This document shows, in pieces, positions 32,014-39,899 of a stretch of DNA of 64,000 nucleotides; position 1 is the stretch's first letter; every line of letters starts with the position of its first letter. The translations under genes and the position numbers were made by a program. Source of the DNA: Flavonifractor porci (GTDB taxonomy: Bacteria > Bacillota > Clostridia > Oscillospirales > Oscillospiraceae); the NCBI RefSeq assembly GCF_037572415.1, contig NZ_JBBHLB010000013.1, forward strand, positions 25,084 to 89,083. Reading direction: 5' to 3'. The notes below the pieces were generated by a model that had not been told where the DNA came from, did no database searches, and saw only the letters and a program-made list of their open reading frames with translations.

Positions 32014-33252
32014 TCAGGGACGGATGCCCGCCCGGTCAAAGGCGGAAAGCAGCGCGTCCATATCCGGGGATACCATCATGGGCTCTCCGGCGGCCTTGAT
32101 GCCGTTTTGTACGTCTTTGAGGCCGTTGCCGGTGACGATGCTCACCACGGTGCTGTCGGGGGAGATCAGGCCCAGCTCCAGAGCCTTTTTCACGCCGGCG
32201 GTACCGGCCACTCCGGCCGGCTCGCCGAACACCCCCTGGGTGCGGCCCAGCAGGGGCATGGCGGAGAGGATCTCCTCGTCGGACACGTTGACGGCCACGC
32301 CATGGGAGGCCCGGATGGCGTTCAGAGCCTTGTCCGGGTTGCGGGGCACCCCAACGGCGATGGAGTCGGCCAGGGTGTTTTCCGCCATGGGAGACCAGGG
32401 CTGTCCGGTCTGGATGGCCCGGTTCAGGGGGCAGCAGCCCTCCGCCTGGACGGCGATGAGTTTGGGCAGCCAGTCAATAAGGCCCACCTCGTACAGGTCC
32501 ACAAGGCCCTTCCAGGCTCCGGCGATGGTGCAGCCATCCCCCACGGAGAGGGCGATGTAGTCGGGTACCTGCCAGTTCAGCTGCTCCATGATCTCCAGAG
32601 TCACCGTTTTTTTGCCCTCGGACAGGTAGGGGTTAATGGCGGCGTTGCGGTTGTACCATCCCCACTTGTCAATGGCGGCCTTGGACAGCTCGAAGGTGTC
32701 CTCATAGGAGCCGTCCACGCTGATGACGGTGGAGCCAAAGATCCGCAGCTGGGCCACCTTGCCCTTGGGGGCCCTGCTGGGCACGAAGATGTAGGTGCGC
32801 AGTCCCGCCGCGGCGGCATTGCCCGCCAGAGAGGAGGCGGCGTTGCCGGTGGAGGAGCAGGCGATGGTGTCCGCTCCCGCCTCTCTGGCTTTGACCACCG
32901 CCAGGGCGGAGGCCCGGTCCTTCAGGGAGGAAGTGGGATTCTGGCCGTCGTCCTTGATGTACAGCTTTTTCAGCCCCAGCTCTGCCCCCAGCCGGTCCGC
33001 CTCATAGAGGGGGGACCAGCCCACCCGCAGGGGTGGGGGAGCGGACTCCTCCTCCATAGGCAGCAGGGGGCGGTACCGCCACATGGAGCGGTCCGGGTTT
33101 TGGGCCAGCTTTTCCCGGGAAAGATCCCGGCGGAGGGCGGCGTAGTCGTACTGGATATCCAGGATGCCCCCGCAGGAGCAGATGGTGAGATCGGGGACGG
33201 CGGCGTACTCCTTGCCGCATTTGACGCACTTGGCGCCCAGAACATATTTCAT
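32014..33252 (-). CDS. Threonine synthase-like PLP enzyme
   Basis: A 412-residue fold-type II PLP enzyme. An N-terminal rubredoxin-like zinc knuckle (CVKCGKEY and CSCGG at about 9-29) precedes the catalytic domain; the PLP lysine is in NPTSSLKDRAS near 104-114 and the phosphate loop in SSTGNAASSLAGNA near 132-145. This resembles ThrC-type threonine synthase, but the operon with hydA, mocA and a second PLP protein suggests a beta/gamma-eliminating or ammonia-lyase role in nitrogen compound breakdown. A true ThrC function is the alternative. Confidence 0.75.
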   Translation of the reverse strand: MKYVLGAKCVKCGKEYAAVPDLTICSCGGILDIQYDYAALRRDLSREKLAQNPDRSMWRYRPLLPMEEESAPPPLRVGWSPLYEADRLGAELGLKKLYIKDDGQNPTSSLKDRASALAVVKAREAGADTIACSSTGNAASSLAGNAAAAGLRTYIFVPSRAPKGKVAQLRIFGSTVISVDGSYEDTFELSKAAIDKWGWYNRNAAINPYLSEGKKTVTLEIMEQLNWQVPDYIALSVGDGCTIAGAWKGLVDLYEVGLIDWLPKLIAVQAEGCCPLNRAIQTGQPWSPMAENTLADSIAVGVPRNPDKALNAIRASHGVAVNVSDEEILSAMPLLGRTQGVFGEPAGVAGTAGVKKALELGLISPDSTVVSIVTGNGLKDVQNGIKAAGEPMMVSPDMDALLSAFDRAGIRP

Positions 33253-33266
33253 GGAGGAACCTCCTT

Positions 33267-34733
33267 TTACAGGCTCTTCAGCACCCCGGTCTCCTCGTTG
33301 AAGGCCCGGATCAGCTCATCCAGGGCGTCGGCCTGGCTGTGGACGTCGGCCCACTCGGTGCCGTACCACAGGGCGTCCAGCTCGTCGGTGGTCTTGCCCT
33401 GCTGCTCCACCCAGGTGTAGTACTTCAGGTTGTGGACCCGCTTGCGGTCGTAGTAGCCCAGCTCCGCCATGCAGTCGGTTTTCAGGCCCATCAGGTGGAG
33501 GGCAAAGTCCCAGGCGGCGGCTTTGGCGTCGTACTCGCCCAGCTGCCCGGTCAGCTCCGCCAGACGGGAGCGGTACATATCCGCCGAGTCGGTGAGGACG
33601 GTGCATACCACATCGTGCTCGGTAAGCTCGTAGTACTTGGCCAGCTTGATGCAGCACAGCACGTTGGCAATGCCCGAGATGCCCATGAGGGACAGCTGCT
33701 CCACCAGCTGGGGGTCCACCCCGGCGTCCATGAGCTGGGCCTTGCCCGCCGGTTCGTTGAACAGCCGCAGCAGGGCCATGGCGTCGTTGTCGTCCACAGC
33801 CACCACCATGTCGGTGTTCTTTACGTCGTGGATCCAGGGCACGTGCTTGTCGCCGATGCCCTCCACCCGGTGGTCGCCGAAGCCGTTGTTCAGGATGGTG
33901 GGGCACTGGACCGCCTCGCCCACCGCCAGCTTCATGGCGGGGTAGACCTCCTTCAGGTAGTCGCCGCAGCCGATGGTGCCGGCGGAGCCGGAGGTGAAGC
34001 AGGCGCCCGCCAGCCGGTCGCCGGGGCGCTTGGCGTCCTCAAAGGCCTCGGCCACCGCCGCGCCGGTGACCTTATAGTGCCACAGGTGGTTGCCCATCTC
34101 GGCAAACTGGTTGAAGATCATACAGTTGGGGTCACGGCTCAGCTCGTTGGTCTTGTCGAAGATCTCCTTCACATTGGACTCGCAGCCGGGGGTCTTGATG
34201 ACCTCGGCGTCGATGGAGGCCAGCCAGTCAAACCGCTCCTGGCTCATGCCGGCGGGGAGAATGGCCACCCCGTGGACGCCCAGCAGCTTGGAGTTGAAGG
34301 CGCCGCCCCGGCAGTAGTTGCCGGTGGAGGGCCACACCGCCTTCTGGGAGGCGGCGTCAAACTGGCCGGTGACCAGACGGGGCGCCAGACAGCCGAAGGA
34401 GGCGCCCACCTTGTGGCAGCCAGTGGGGAACCACTTGCCCGGCAGGCACAGGATGCGGGCGGGCACGCCGGTGAGGGCGGGGGGCAGCTCGATGTAGTTG
34501 GGGGCGGAGCGGTACAGACCGCCGGTGGGTACCGGCTGGTTCTTCCAGGTGATGCGGAACAGGTTGGCCGGGTCCACATCCCACAGGCCCACATGGGTCA
34601 GCCGGTCCCGGATGGGCTGAGGTACCGTCTCGGGATGGATCATATTTTCAAAGGTGGGAATCACCACGCCGTTTTCCCGGGCAATACGGATGTTATGCTC
34701 CAGGCCCTGGCGATGGACGGTCAGGTCGATCAT
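33267..34733 (-). CDS. PLP-dependent fold-type II enzyme of uncertain specificity
   Basis: A 488-residue protein, longer than cysteine synthase (310) or threonine dehydratase. Probable PLP lysine is in CHKVGASFG near 105-113, and WPSTGNYCRGGAFNSK near 131-146 resembles the phosphate loop of this fold. GSAGTIGCGDYLKEVYPAMK lies in the second half. It is first in an operon with a threonine synthase-like enzyme 14 bp downstream, so the two may form related or sequential steps. The ATG is 7 nt from AAGGAGG. The substrate is not identifiable. Confidence 0.7.
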   Translation of the reverse strand: MIDLTVHRQGLEHNIRIARENGVVIPTFENMIHPETVPQPIRDRLTHVGLWDVDPANLFRITWKNQPVPTGGLYRSAPNYIELPPALTGVPARILCLPGKWFPTGCHKVGASFGCLAPRLVTGQFDAASQKAVWPSTGNYCRGGAFNSKLLGVHGVAILPAGMSQERFDWLASIDAEVIKTPGCESNVKEIFDKTNELSRDPNCMIFNQFAEMGNHLWHYKVTGAAVAEAFEDAKRPGDRLAGACFTSGSAGTIGCGDYLKEVYPAMKLAVGEAVQCPTILNNGFGDHRVEGIGDKHVPWIHDVKNTDMVVAVDDNDAMALLRLFNEPAGKAQLMDAGVDPQLVEQLSLMGISGIANVLCCIKLAKYYELTEHDVVCTVLTDSADMYRSRLAELTGQLGEYDAKAAAWDFALHLMGLKTDCMAELGYYDRKRVHNLKYYTWVEQQGKTTDELDALWYGTEWADVHSQADALDELIRAFNEETGVLKSL

Positions 34734-34765
34734 ACACAAGCCTCCTTACCGAGATACTTACCAAC

Positions 34766-34793
34766 ATGATAGCACATGACGCTGAGAAATCAA
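34766..34793 (-). promoter_or_regulatory. Promoter of the PLP-hydA-mocA operon
   Basis: On the minus strand TTGATT and TATCAT are 16 bp apart with TG before the -10 (TGCTATCAT), about 33 bp before the ATG. Confidence 0.65.
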
Positions 34794-34864
34794 GGAAAAG
34801 TATCCCACAACACTGGGAAAAAGGTCGTCGGATTTGTGGAGAGGCAACAAAAGGGCGCGGCAGT

Positions 34865-35034
34865 CCCCAAAATGGCAAAGCCATTTTGGGGATCAGGATG
34901 CAGCCCGCTGCGTCGCACGCGCAAAGCGCGCACGCTTGTGGGCTGAGCAGTGTTTTTTCCGAGGCTCATGTCCCCGGAAAAAACAGATCTGAATTTATTT
35001 TGCGCCTGCGGGCGCAAACTCTGCGAGGCTTTTT
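34865..35034 (+). repeat. Dispersed multi-hairpin element, copy 1
   Basis: Four helices in order: P0 34865-34891 (12-bp arms, AAA loop), P1 34901-34945 (CAGCCCGC/GTGGGCTG with an inner GC hairpin), P2 34951-34985 (11 bp, 13-nt loop containing CATGTC), P3 34999-35018 (8 bp, TGCG loop), then the tail ACTCTGCGAGGCTTTTT. Helix sequences differ from copy 2 but remain paired; loops and junctions match. It fills most of the 34734-35099 gap. Confidence 0.75.
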
Positions 35035-35078
35035 AAAAAGTGAAAGGGGCGCGCCGTCGTTTTGGACGGCGCGCCCCT
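35031..35078 (-). terminator. Terminator of the ABC-2 permease gene
   Basis: AGGGGCGCGCCGTC and GACGGCGCGCCCCT form a 14-bp perfect stem, followed on the minus strand by TTTCACTTTTT. Its T tract overlaps the end of the multi-hairpin element. Confidence 0.75.
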
Positions 35079-35099
35079 GAAGGGATGGCGGCGGAGGGT

Positions 35100-37001
35100 T
35101 CAGCTGTTGGACTGTATGTTGACCTCCGCCTGGGAGAGGAAGGCGTGGGGGTAGCTGCTGAGCACCTCCATGGTGTGGACGGCGCTCTTTTGCAGGGTGA
35201 TGGTGACGGTATAGGTGGAGGCCTCGCTGGCGGGGGCGGTGCCGCCGGAGGTACCGGACTGATCCAGCCGGAAGGTGAGCTCCAGGTCGGCATAGCAGCA
35301 GTTGTCCATCCGCTCCTGGTCCTCCAGCAGATAGCGGCGGCCCAGATTGCCCTCGGCAACATCGGCCCGTATGGCCTCCAGCAGGGGATTCAGCAGATCG
35401 GCGGGCAGGTACTCAAAGCCGTAGCTGTTGTCCTCCGGGTTGTAAAGGTTGACCAGAGCGGCGTCCACCAGCCGGTCCTTCTGGCCGATGGAGCCGAAGT
35501 AGATCTGATTGGCCACCTGGGGCTGGTTGATGAGCTGGGACAGCCGGGCGGCGGGGGAGGAGGCGTCCTCCAGATCCTCCTGCCGAACAGGCAGTTCGTA
35601 CCGCCGCTCCAGCACGGTGCCGTCGGTCAGCTCATACCACAGGCGCACGGTGGTACTGGTCTCCACCTGCAGGTCCAGCCCGTTGGAGTCGCTGATCCAG
35701 GACTCGGTGCTGACCCCTCTGGCCTGCACGGCCTCCAGTTCGCCCTTGCGGCCGGTGATGGAGGAGTGGAGGGTGGTGATCTGCTCAATGGTCTGGGGAT
35801 CGGAGGTGGAGAAGACCAGATAGTCGCCGCTGTCGCGGGGGGCGGTGTTGATACCGCTGATCTCCACCGTCTTGACCTGAGCGGCGTCGGGTACCCGGTG
35901 CTCAAAGCCCAGCAGATCCAGCTCCAGGGTGGCCATGGCGCCTACCAGGCACACCAGAAAGACCACGCAGCCCTTCCAGCTGGTTTTGAACACCCAGAAC
36001 CGCTTTTTCAACAACATTTCCGCGATGAAGCAGCCAAAGGCCCCCCACAGCAGCATCCAGCCCAACAGGGTCCAGGCGCCCCGGGGCAGCAGGGTGTAGA
36101 AGATGGAGTAGAAAAAGGCGCCCAGGGTGATGGCGCAGCACAGGGCCATGCCGTAGCGGAACACCGGGCGCACCCAGCCCACGCTGATCACGTCCCCCGC
36201 CCGCTCCAGCTGGCGGCGGCAGTAGACCGCCAGGGCAATGCCCGCCAGCAGCAGGCCGATGAGGGCGTAAAGGACTACCAGACCCAGGCCGCAGTACCGG
36301 ACAGTGCTGGTGGAGTAGTCCAGGCCGGTGCATCGCAGCAGCTTGAGGGCGGGAGTGAACCACATGGCCCACTCCTCCGCCCACACCGCGCCGGTGAAGC
36401 CGAAGAGAAATTCCCGGGCAATGCCCTCCACCAGGTAGGTAAGGAACGAGGCCAGAAAATTGAGGATCAGGTAGAAGGCGGGCAGGGCCAGAATATGGCC
36501 GGTGAACATGGCGCAGAACACGGCAAAGGAGTAAAAGAACAGGCACAAAAGGCAGGCGACCACCAGCCAGGTGAACAGGGAACTGAACACCACTTTGCCG
36601 TTGAGGGCCTCTGCCATCAGAGCCAGCAGGAAGACCCCGAAATTGGGGACCCACAGAAAGGCCAGACCGGACAGATAGTTGGTGAGGAACAGGCCCTCCC
36701 GCCGCATGGGCAGGGCGTGGAGCATCCCCACCGAGCGGGAGGAGTAGAGGTAGGAGAACACCGCCATGGCGCACAGGATGCCAAAGAGGAAGGCCAGCAC
36801 CAGGGCCATGTTTCCGCTGTGGTACAGCAGGTGCAGGGGGAACTCCCGGGCCAGGCCCTTGTCCCAGCCGTCCCGGCGCAGCAGCACCCCTACCGGCAGC
36901 AGTACCGCCCAGATCAGGGCGTACAGACCCCAGATGGGCCAGAACCGGGCCAGATTTTTGCGGAAGAGGGTCATATTAAAGTACGATGTCCCGGACCCCA
37001 T
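35100..37001 (-). CDS. ABC-2 type permease with large outer domain
   Basis: A 633-residue membrane protein. About six N-terminal helices (30-270), further helices near 290-350 and 370-390, then an extracytoplasmic domain of about 240 residues to the C-terminus. It follows a GntR-ATPase pair as in the Ytr-type bacitracin/cell-wall-stress exporters. The ATG chosen is 8 nt from GGGAGGT and overlaps the ATPase gene by 26 bp; a later ATG immediately after the ATPase stop is an alternative. Substrate unknown. Confidence 0.75.
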   Translation of the reverse strand: MGSGTSYFNMTLFRKNLARFWPIWGLYALIWAVLLPVGVLLRRDGWDKGLAREFPLHLLYHSGNMALVLAFLFGILCAMAVFSYLYSSRSVGMLHALPMRREGLFLTNYLSGLAFLWVPNFGVFLLALMAEALNGKVVFSSLFTWLVVACLLCLFFYSFAVFCAMFTGHILALPAFYLILNFLASFLTYLVEGIAREFLFGFTGAVWAEEWAMWFTPALKLLRCTGLDYSTSTVRYCGLGLVVLYALIGLLLAGIALAVYCRRQLERAGDVISVGWVRPVFRYGMALCCAITLGAFFYSIFYTLLPRGAWTLLGWMLLWGAFGCFIAEMLLKKRFWVFKTSWKGCVVFLVCLVGAMATLELDLLGFEHRVPDAAQVKTVEISGINTAPRDSGDYLVFSTSDPQTIEQITTLHSSITGRKGELEAVQARGVSTESWISDSNGLDLQVETSTTVRLWYELTDGTVLERRYELPVRQEDLEDASSPAARLSQLINQPQVANQIYFGSIGQKDRLVDAALVNLYNPEDNSYGFEYLPADLLNPLLEAIRADVAEGNLGRRYLLEDQERMDNCCYADLELTFRLDQSGTSGGTAPASEASTYTVTITLQKSAVHTMEVLSSYPHAFLSQAEVNIQSNS

Positions 37002-37878
37002 AGTCCTCACCTCCCAACTCATAAATAAAGATCTCCTCCAGGGTAAGGGGCAGAGCTTCCATCAGAATGGGAGCGTACACCGCCAGACGGTTGGTCACGT
37101 CGGTGGAATTGCCCCGGATGATGAGGGTATGGATGCGGCCCACCTGGGACACATGGAGCACCCCCAGATCCTCCGGCAGCTTGGGCATCTCCCGCTCCTG
37201 AAACACGATCTGCATTTTCACCACGTTCTCCTGCAAATCGGACAGGGAGCGTTCAATGAGCACCTTGCCGTGGGAGAGGATGCCCACATGGTCGCATACG
37301 TCTTCCAGCTCCCGCAGGTTATGGGAGGACACCAGCACGGTGGTACCCTGCTCGGCCACGTCCCCCATGAGCAGGGACCACACCTGGCGGCGCATCACCG
37401 GGTCCAGGCCGTCCACCGGTTCGTCCAGCACCAGCACCTCCGGCCGGCAGCACAGAGCCACCCAGAAGGCGGACTGCTTCTGCATCCCCTTGGACAGGCG
37501 GCGGATGGGCTGGCCCTCGTCCACGTTGGTAAACACGTCCTTCAGCGCCTCGTACCGGGCCGTGTCGAACCGGGGATAAAAGCCCCTGTAAAAGCGCATC
37601 ATGTCCCGGGTGGAGGCGGACAGAAAGTAGTACAGCTCGTCGGGAATGTCGGCGATGCGGGCCTTGGCGGCGGGGTTTTCGTAGATGGGGTTGCCGTCCA
37701 GCAGTACCGAGCCGGAGTCCTGCCGGTACACCCCGGTGACGTGGCGCAGCAGGGTGGACTTGCCCGCGCCGTTAGGACCCACCAGGCCGTAGATGGAGCC
37801 CTGGGGCACCGTCATGGTCAGACCGTCCAGGGCTTTAAAGCCGTCGAAGGTCTTGACCACGTTTTTGGCTTCGATCAT
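36976..37878 (-). CDS. ABC transporter ATP-binding protein
   Basis: A 300-residue ATPase with Walker A GPNGAGKST near 36-44, signature RLSKGMQKQSAF near 131-142, Walker B VLVLDEPVDGLDP near 152-164 and the switch His in VLVSSHNLRELEDV. The C-terminal 80 residues are the extra domain common in YtrB/BcrA-type proteins. Its ATG overlaps the GntR stop (ATGA). It works with the ABC-2 permease that follows. Confidence 0.93.
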   Translation of the reverse strand: MIEAKNVVKTFDGFKALDGLTMTVPQGSIYGLVGPNGAGKSTLLRHVTGVYRQDSGSVLLDGNPIYENPAAKARIADIPDELYYFLSASTRDMMRFYRGFYPRFDTARYEALKDVFTNVDEGQPIRRLSKGMQKQSAFWVALCCRPEVLVLDEPVDGLDPVMRRQVWSLLMGDVAEQGTTVLVSSHNLRELEDVCDHVGILSHGKVLIERSLSDLQENVVKMQIVFQEREMPKLPEDLGVLHVSQVGRIHTLIIRGNSTDVTNRLAVYAPILMEALPLTLEEIFIYELGGEDYGVRDIVL

Positions 37879-38264
37879 GGTTTCCTCTCCTCTCTCACCG
37901 CCTGGCGGGCGGCGGCCTCGTCCAGACGGCGGGCCAGCTCCCCCGCCGTCATGCCCAAAAACAGCAGTTCCGCGGCAGAGGAGTCAAAGTCCTTCAGCAG
38001 CCGCTCCCGCCGGTCGGCATTTACGTCGGCCTGGGGAGCCGCAAAGGAGCCCTTGCCCGCCACGGTATACAGATAGCCCTCCCGCTCCAGGGACTCGTAG
38101 GCCCGCTGGATGGTGTTGGGGTTGATGGCCAGCGACGTGGCCAATGCCCGCACCGATGGCAGTTTGTCCCCGGCCTGGAGGGCCCCCGTCACAACCAGGT
38201 GCCGCAGTCCATCCTTCACCTGTTCGTAGATGGGCCGGGCGTCCCGGTAATTGAGCTGGATCAT
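37875..38264 (-). CDS. GntR-family regulator, YtrA subfamily
   Basis: A 129-residue short GntR protein. The winged helix spans about 10-76 (RPIYEQVKDGLRHLVVTGAL, LPSVRALATSLAINPNTIQRAYESLEREGYL). The C-terminal tail of about 50 residues is helical, as in YtrA, with no ligand domain. It is first in the operon with the ATPase and permease, typical of autorepressed cell-envelope stress exporters. Confidence 0.93.
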   Translation of the reverse strand: MIQLNYRDARPIYEQVKDGLRHLVVTGALQAGDKLPSVRALATSLAINPNTIQRAYESLEREGYLYTVAGKGSFAAPQADVNADRRERLLKDFDSSAAELLFLGMTAGELARRLDEAAARQAVREERKP

Positions 38265-38285
38265 CCTGGCATCTCCTTTCTGGAA

Positions 38286-38319
38286 GTGTATGACACATCT
38301 TAATACAGTTAGTATACAC
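38286..38319. promoter_or_regulatory. Probable operator of the GntR operon
   Basis: GTGTAT (38286-38291) and ATACAC (38314-38319) are inverted arms 22 bp apart, 22 bp upstream of the GntR start; the arm on the upstream side contains TATACT, a possible minus-strand -10. Confidence 0.4.
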
Positions 38320-38422
38320 GCAGGGGCAGGGGGAAATCCTTAAAAAAGTGTGACGTTTTTCTTCCGGTTTTCGGCGCGGGCGGGCCGGAGCGTATCTCTG
38401 CGGCAAACGGCGGGCGGGATAT

Positions 38423-38453
38423 AAAAAACGCCCCGCGGTTTCCCGCGGGACGT
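38423..38453 (-). terminator. Terminator of the ctfAB genes
   Basis: ACGTCCCGCGG and CCGCGGGGCGT pair over 11 bp (one wobble) with a 4-nt loop, followed by TTTTTTAT on the minus strand. Confidence 0.85.
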
Positions 38454-38474
38454 CTGTATGTGGCGTTAAGCCGA

Positions 38475-39131
38475 TCAGCACATGGGCTTCAGGTCGGGGG
38501 AGACGATCAGGGTAGCCTCGGTGGCAGCCTGGATCTGCTCCACGGTGAACTCGGGGTTGTACTCCACCAGCTCCAGACCCTTGTCGGTCACGTTGATCAC
38601 GGCCATCTCGGTGATGATCTTGGTGATGCAGTGCACGGCGGTGTAGGGCAGACGGCACTTCTTCAGGATCTTGGGATTGCCCTTGGCGGTGTGCTCCATG
38701 GCGACGATGACGTGCTTGGCGCCCACCAGCAGGTCCATGGCGCCGCCCATGCCGGGCACTTTCTTGCCGGGGATGATCCAGTTGGACAGAGAGCCCTCCT
38801 CGTCCACCTCCAGGCCGCCCAGAATGGTGGCGTCCACATGGCCGCCGCGGATCAGGCCGAAGGAGGAGCAGGAGTCGATGAAAGCGCCGCCGGGGGCCAC
38901 AGCGGCGGGAGCGCCGCCGGCGTCGGTGACGTACAGGGGATCCTTGTTCTCGTCATTGACGGTGCCGGTACCCACGATGCCGTTCTCGGACTGGAGGGTC
39001 ACCTTCACGCCCTCGGGCAGGTAGTGGGGGACCAGAGTGGGCAGGCCGATGCCCAGGTTGACCACGTCGCCGTCCTTCAGTTCCTTGGCGACACGCTTGG
39101 CGATAAAGCCCTTGATCTCAGACTTTTCCAT
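38475..39131 (-). CDS. ctfB: 3-oxoacid (acetate/butyrate-acetoacetate) CoA-transferase subunit B
   Basis: A 218-residue family I CoA-transferase beta subunit. LQSENGIVG near 45-53 carries the catalytic glutamate (ENG) that forms the acyl and CoA thioester intermediates; GGHVDATILGGLEVDEEG near 98-115 is typical. The ATG overlaps the ctfA stop (TAATG). With ctfA and thiolase it fits acetoacetate/butyrate metabolism, either in butyrate formation or in amino-acid fermentation. Confidence 0.92.
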   Translation of the reverse strand: MEKSEIKGFIAKRVAKELKDGDVVNLGIGLPTLVPHYLPEGVKVTLQSENGIVGTGTVNDENKDPLYVTDAGGAPAAVAPGGAFIDSCSSFGLIRGGHVDATILGGLEVDEEGSLSNWIIPGKKVPGMGGAMDLLVGAKHVIVAMEHTAKGNPKILKKCRLPYTAVHCITKIITEMAVINVTDKGLELVEYNPEFTVEQIQAATEATLIVSPDLKPMC

Positions 39132-39820
39132 TACGCTTTCCCTCCATCCACAACGTAGTCCACGAACACGCCGTAGGTGTGCACGTTCTCGGGCTCGATC
39201 TCGCCGATCTCCACCACATGGTCGGCCTCGGCGATGACCAGATCGGCGGCGGTGGCCATGGGCAGGTTGAAGTTGCGGGTGGTGCCCTTGTACCACACGT
39301 TGCCGGCCTTGTCGATCTTGTTGCCGCAGATGATGGCCACGTCGGCGTGGACGGTCTTCATCAGCAGGTAGTCGCGGCCCTCGATGGTCTGCTTACCCAG
39401 GCAGAAATCCTTGTTGTCCTCCACGATGGTGCCCACGCCGGTGGGGGTGAGCACGCCGCCCAGGCCGGCGCCGTTGGCGCGGATCATCTCGGCCAGGGAG
39501 CCCTGGGGGATCAGGTCCACCTTCATGGTGCCCTCGTTCATCAGCAGGGCAACCTCGGGGTTCAGACCCACATGGGTGGCGATCAGGTGCTTGACCTGCC
39601 GGTTGTGGATCAGCTTGGCCACGCCATAGTAGTCCTCACCCAGAGGGCCGCCGGGCATGGAGCCGTCGTTGGAGATGATGGTAAAGTTGCCCTTGCCGGA
39701 CTTGGACAGGGCGTCGATGATCTTGTGGGCGGTACCGCAGCCCATGAAGCCGCCTACCATGATGGTGGCGCCGTCAGGGATGAGGGCCACAGCCTCTTCC
39801 ACAGTGACAAACTTGGCCAT
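39131..39820 (-). CDS. ctfA: 3-oxoacid (acetate/butyrate-acetoacetate) CoA-transferase subunit A
   Basis: A 229-residue alpha subunit. The CoA-binding segment IMVGGFMGCGTAHKIIDAL is near 20-38, and MLIPQG-type VDLIPQGSLAEMIRANGAGLGG near 101-122 matches AtoD/CtfA. It pairs with CtfB in a heterotetramer. A stable hairpin lies between it and thiolase upstream, and AAGGAGG precedes the ATG. Confidence 0.92.
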   Translation of the reverse strand: MAKFVTVEEAVALIPDGATIMVGGFMGCGTAHKIIDALSKSGKGNFTIISNDGSMPGGPLGEDYYGVAKLIHNRQVKHLIATHVGLNPEVALLMNEGTMKVDLIPQGSLAEMIRANGAGLGGVLTPTGVGTIVEDNKDFCLGKQTIEGRDYLLMKTVHADVAIICGNKIDKAGNVWYKGTTRNFNLPMATAADLVIAEADHVVEIGEIEPENVHTYGVFVDYVVDGGKA

Positions 39821-39844
39821 TGGAGTGTCCTCCTTAAATCACAT

Positions 39845-39887
39845 TATTTTCAAGCCGGAGGGCCGGTAAACAGCCCTCCGGTTTGAA
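39845..39887 (-). other. Intercistronic hairpin between thiolase and ctfA
   Basis: CAAACCGGAGGGC and GCCCTCCGGCTTG form a 13-bp stem with one wobble. No T tract follows (GAAAATAAT), so mRNA processing or partial termination is more likely than a full stop. Confidence 0.5.
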
Positions 39888-39899
39888 GTTACGGATGGA

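Noticed and set aside
34865..35034. Insertion sequence remnant
   Set aside because: No transposase fragment, terminal inverted repeat pair or target duplication is seen; the pattern is multiple internal hairpins with conserved loops.
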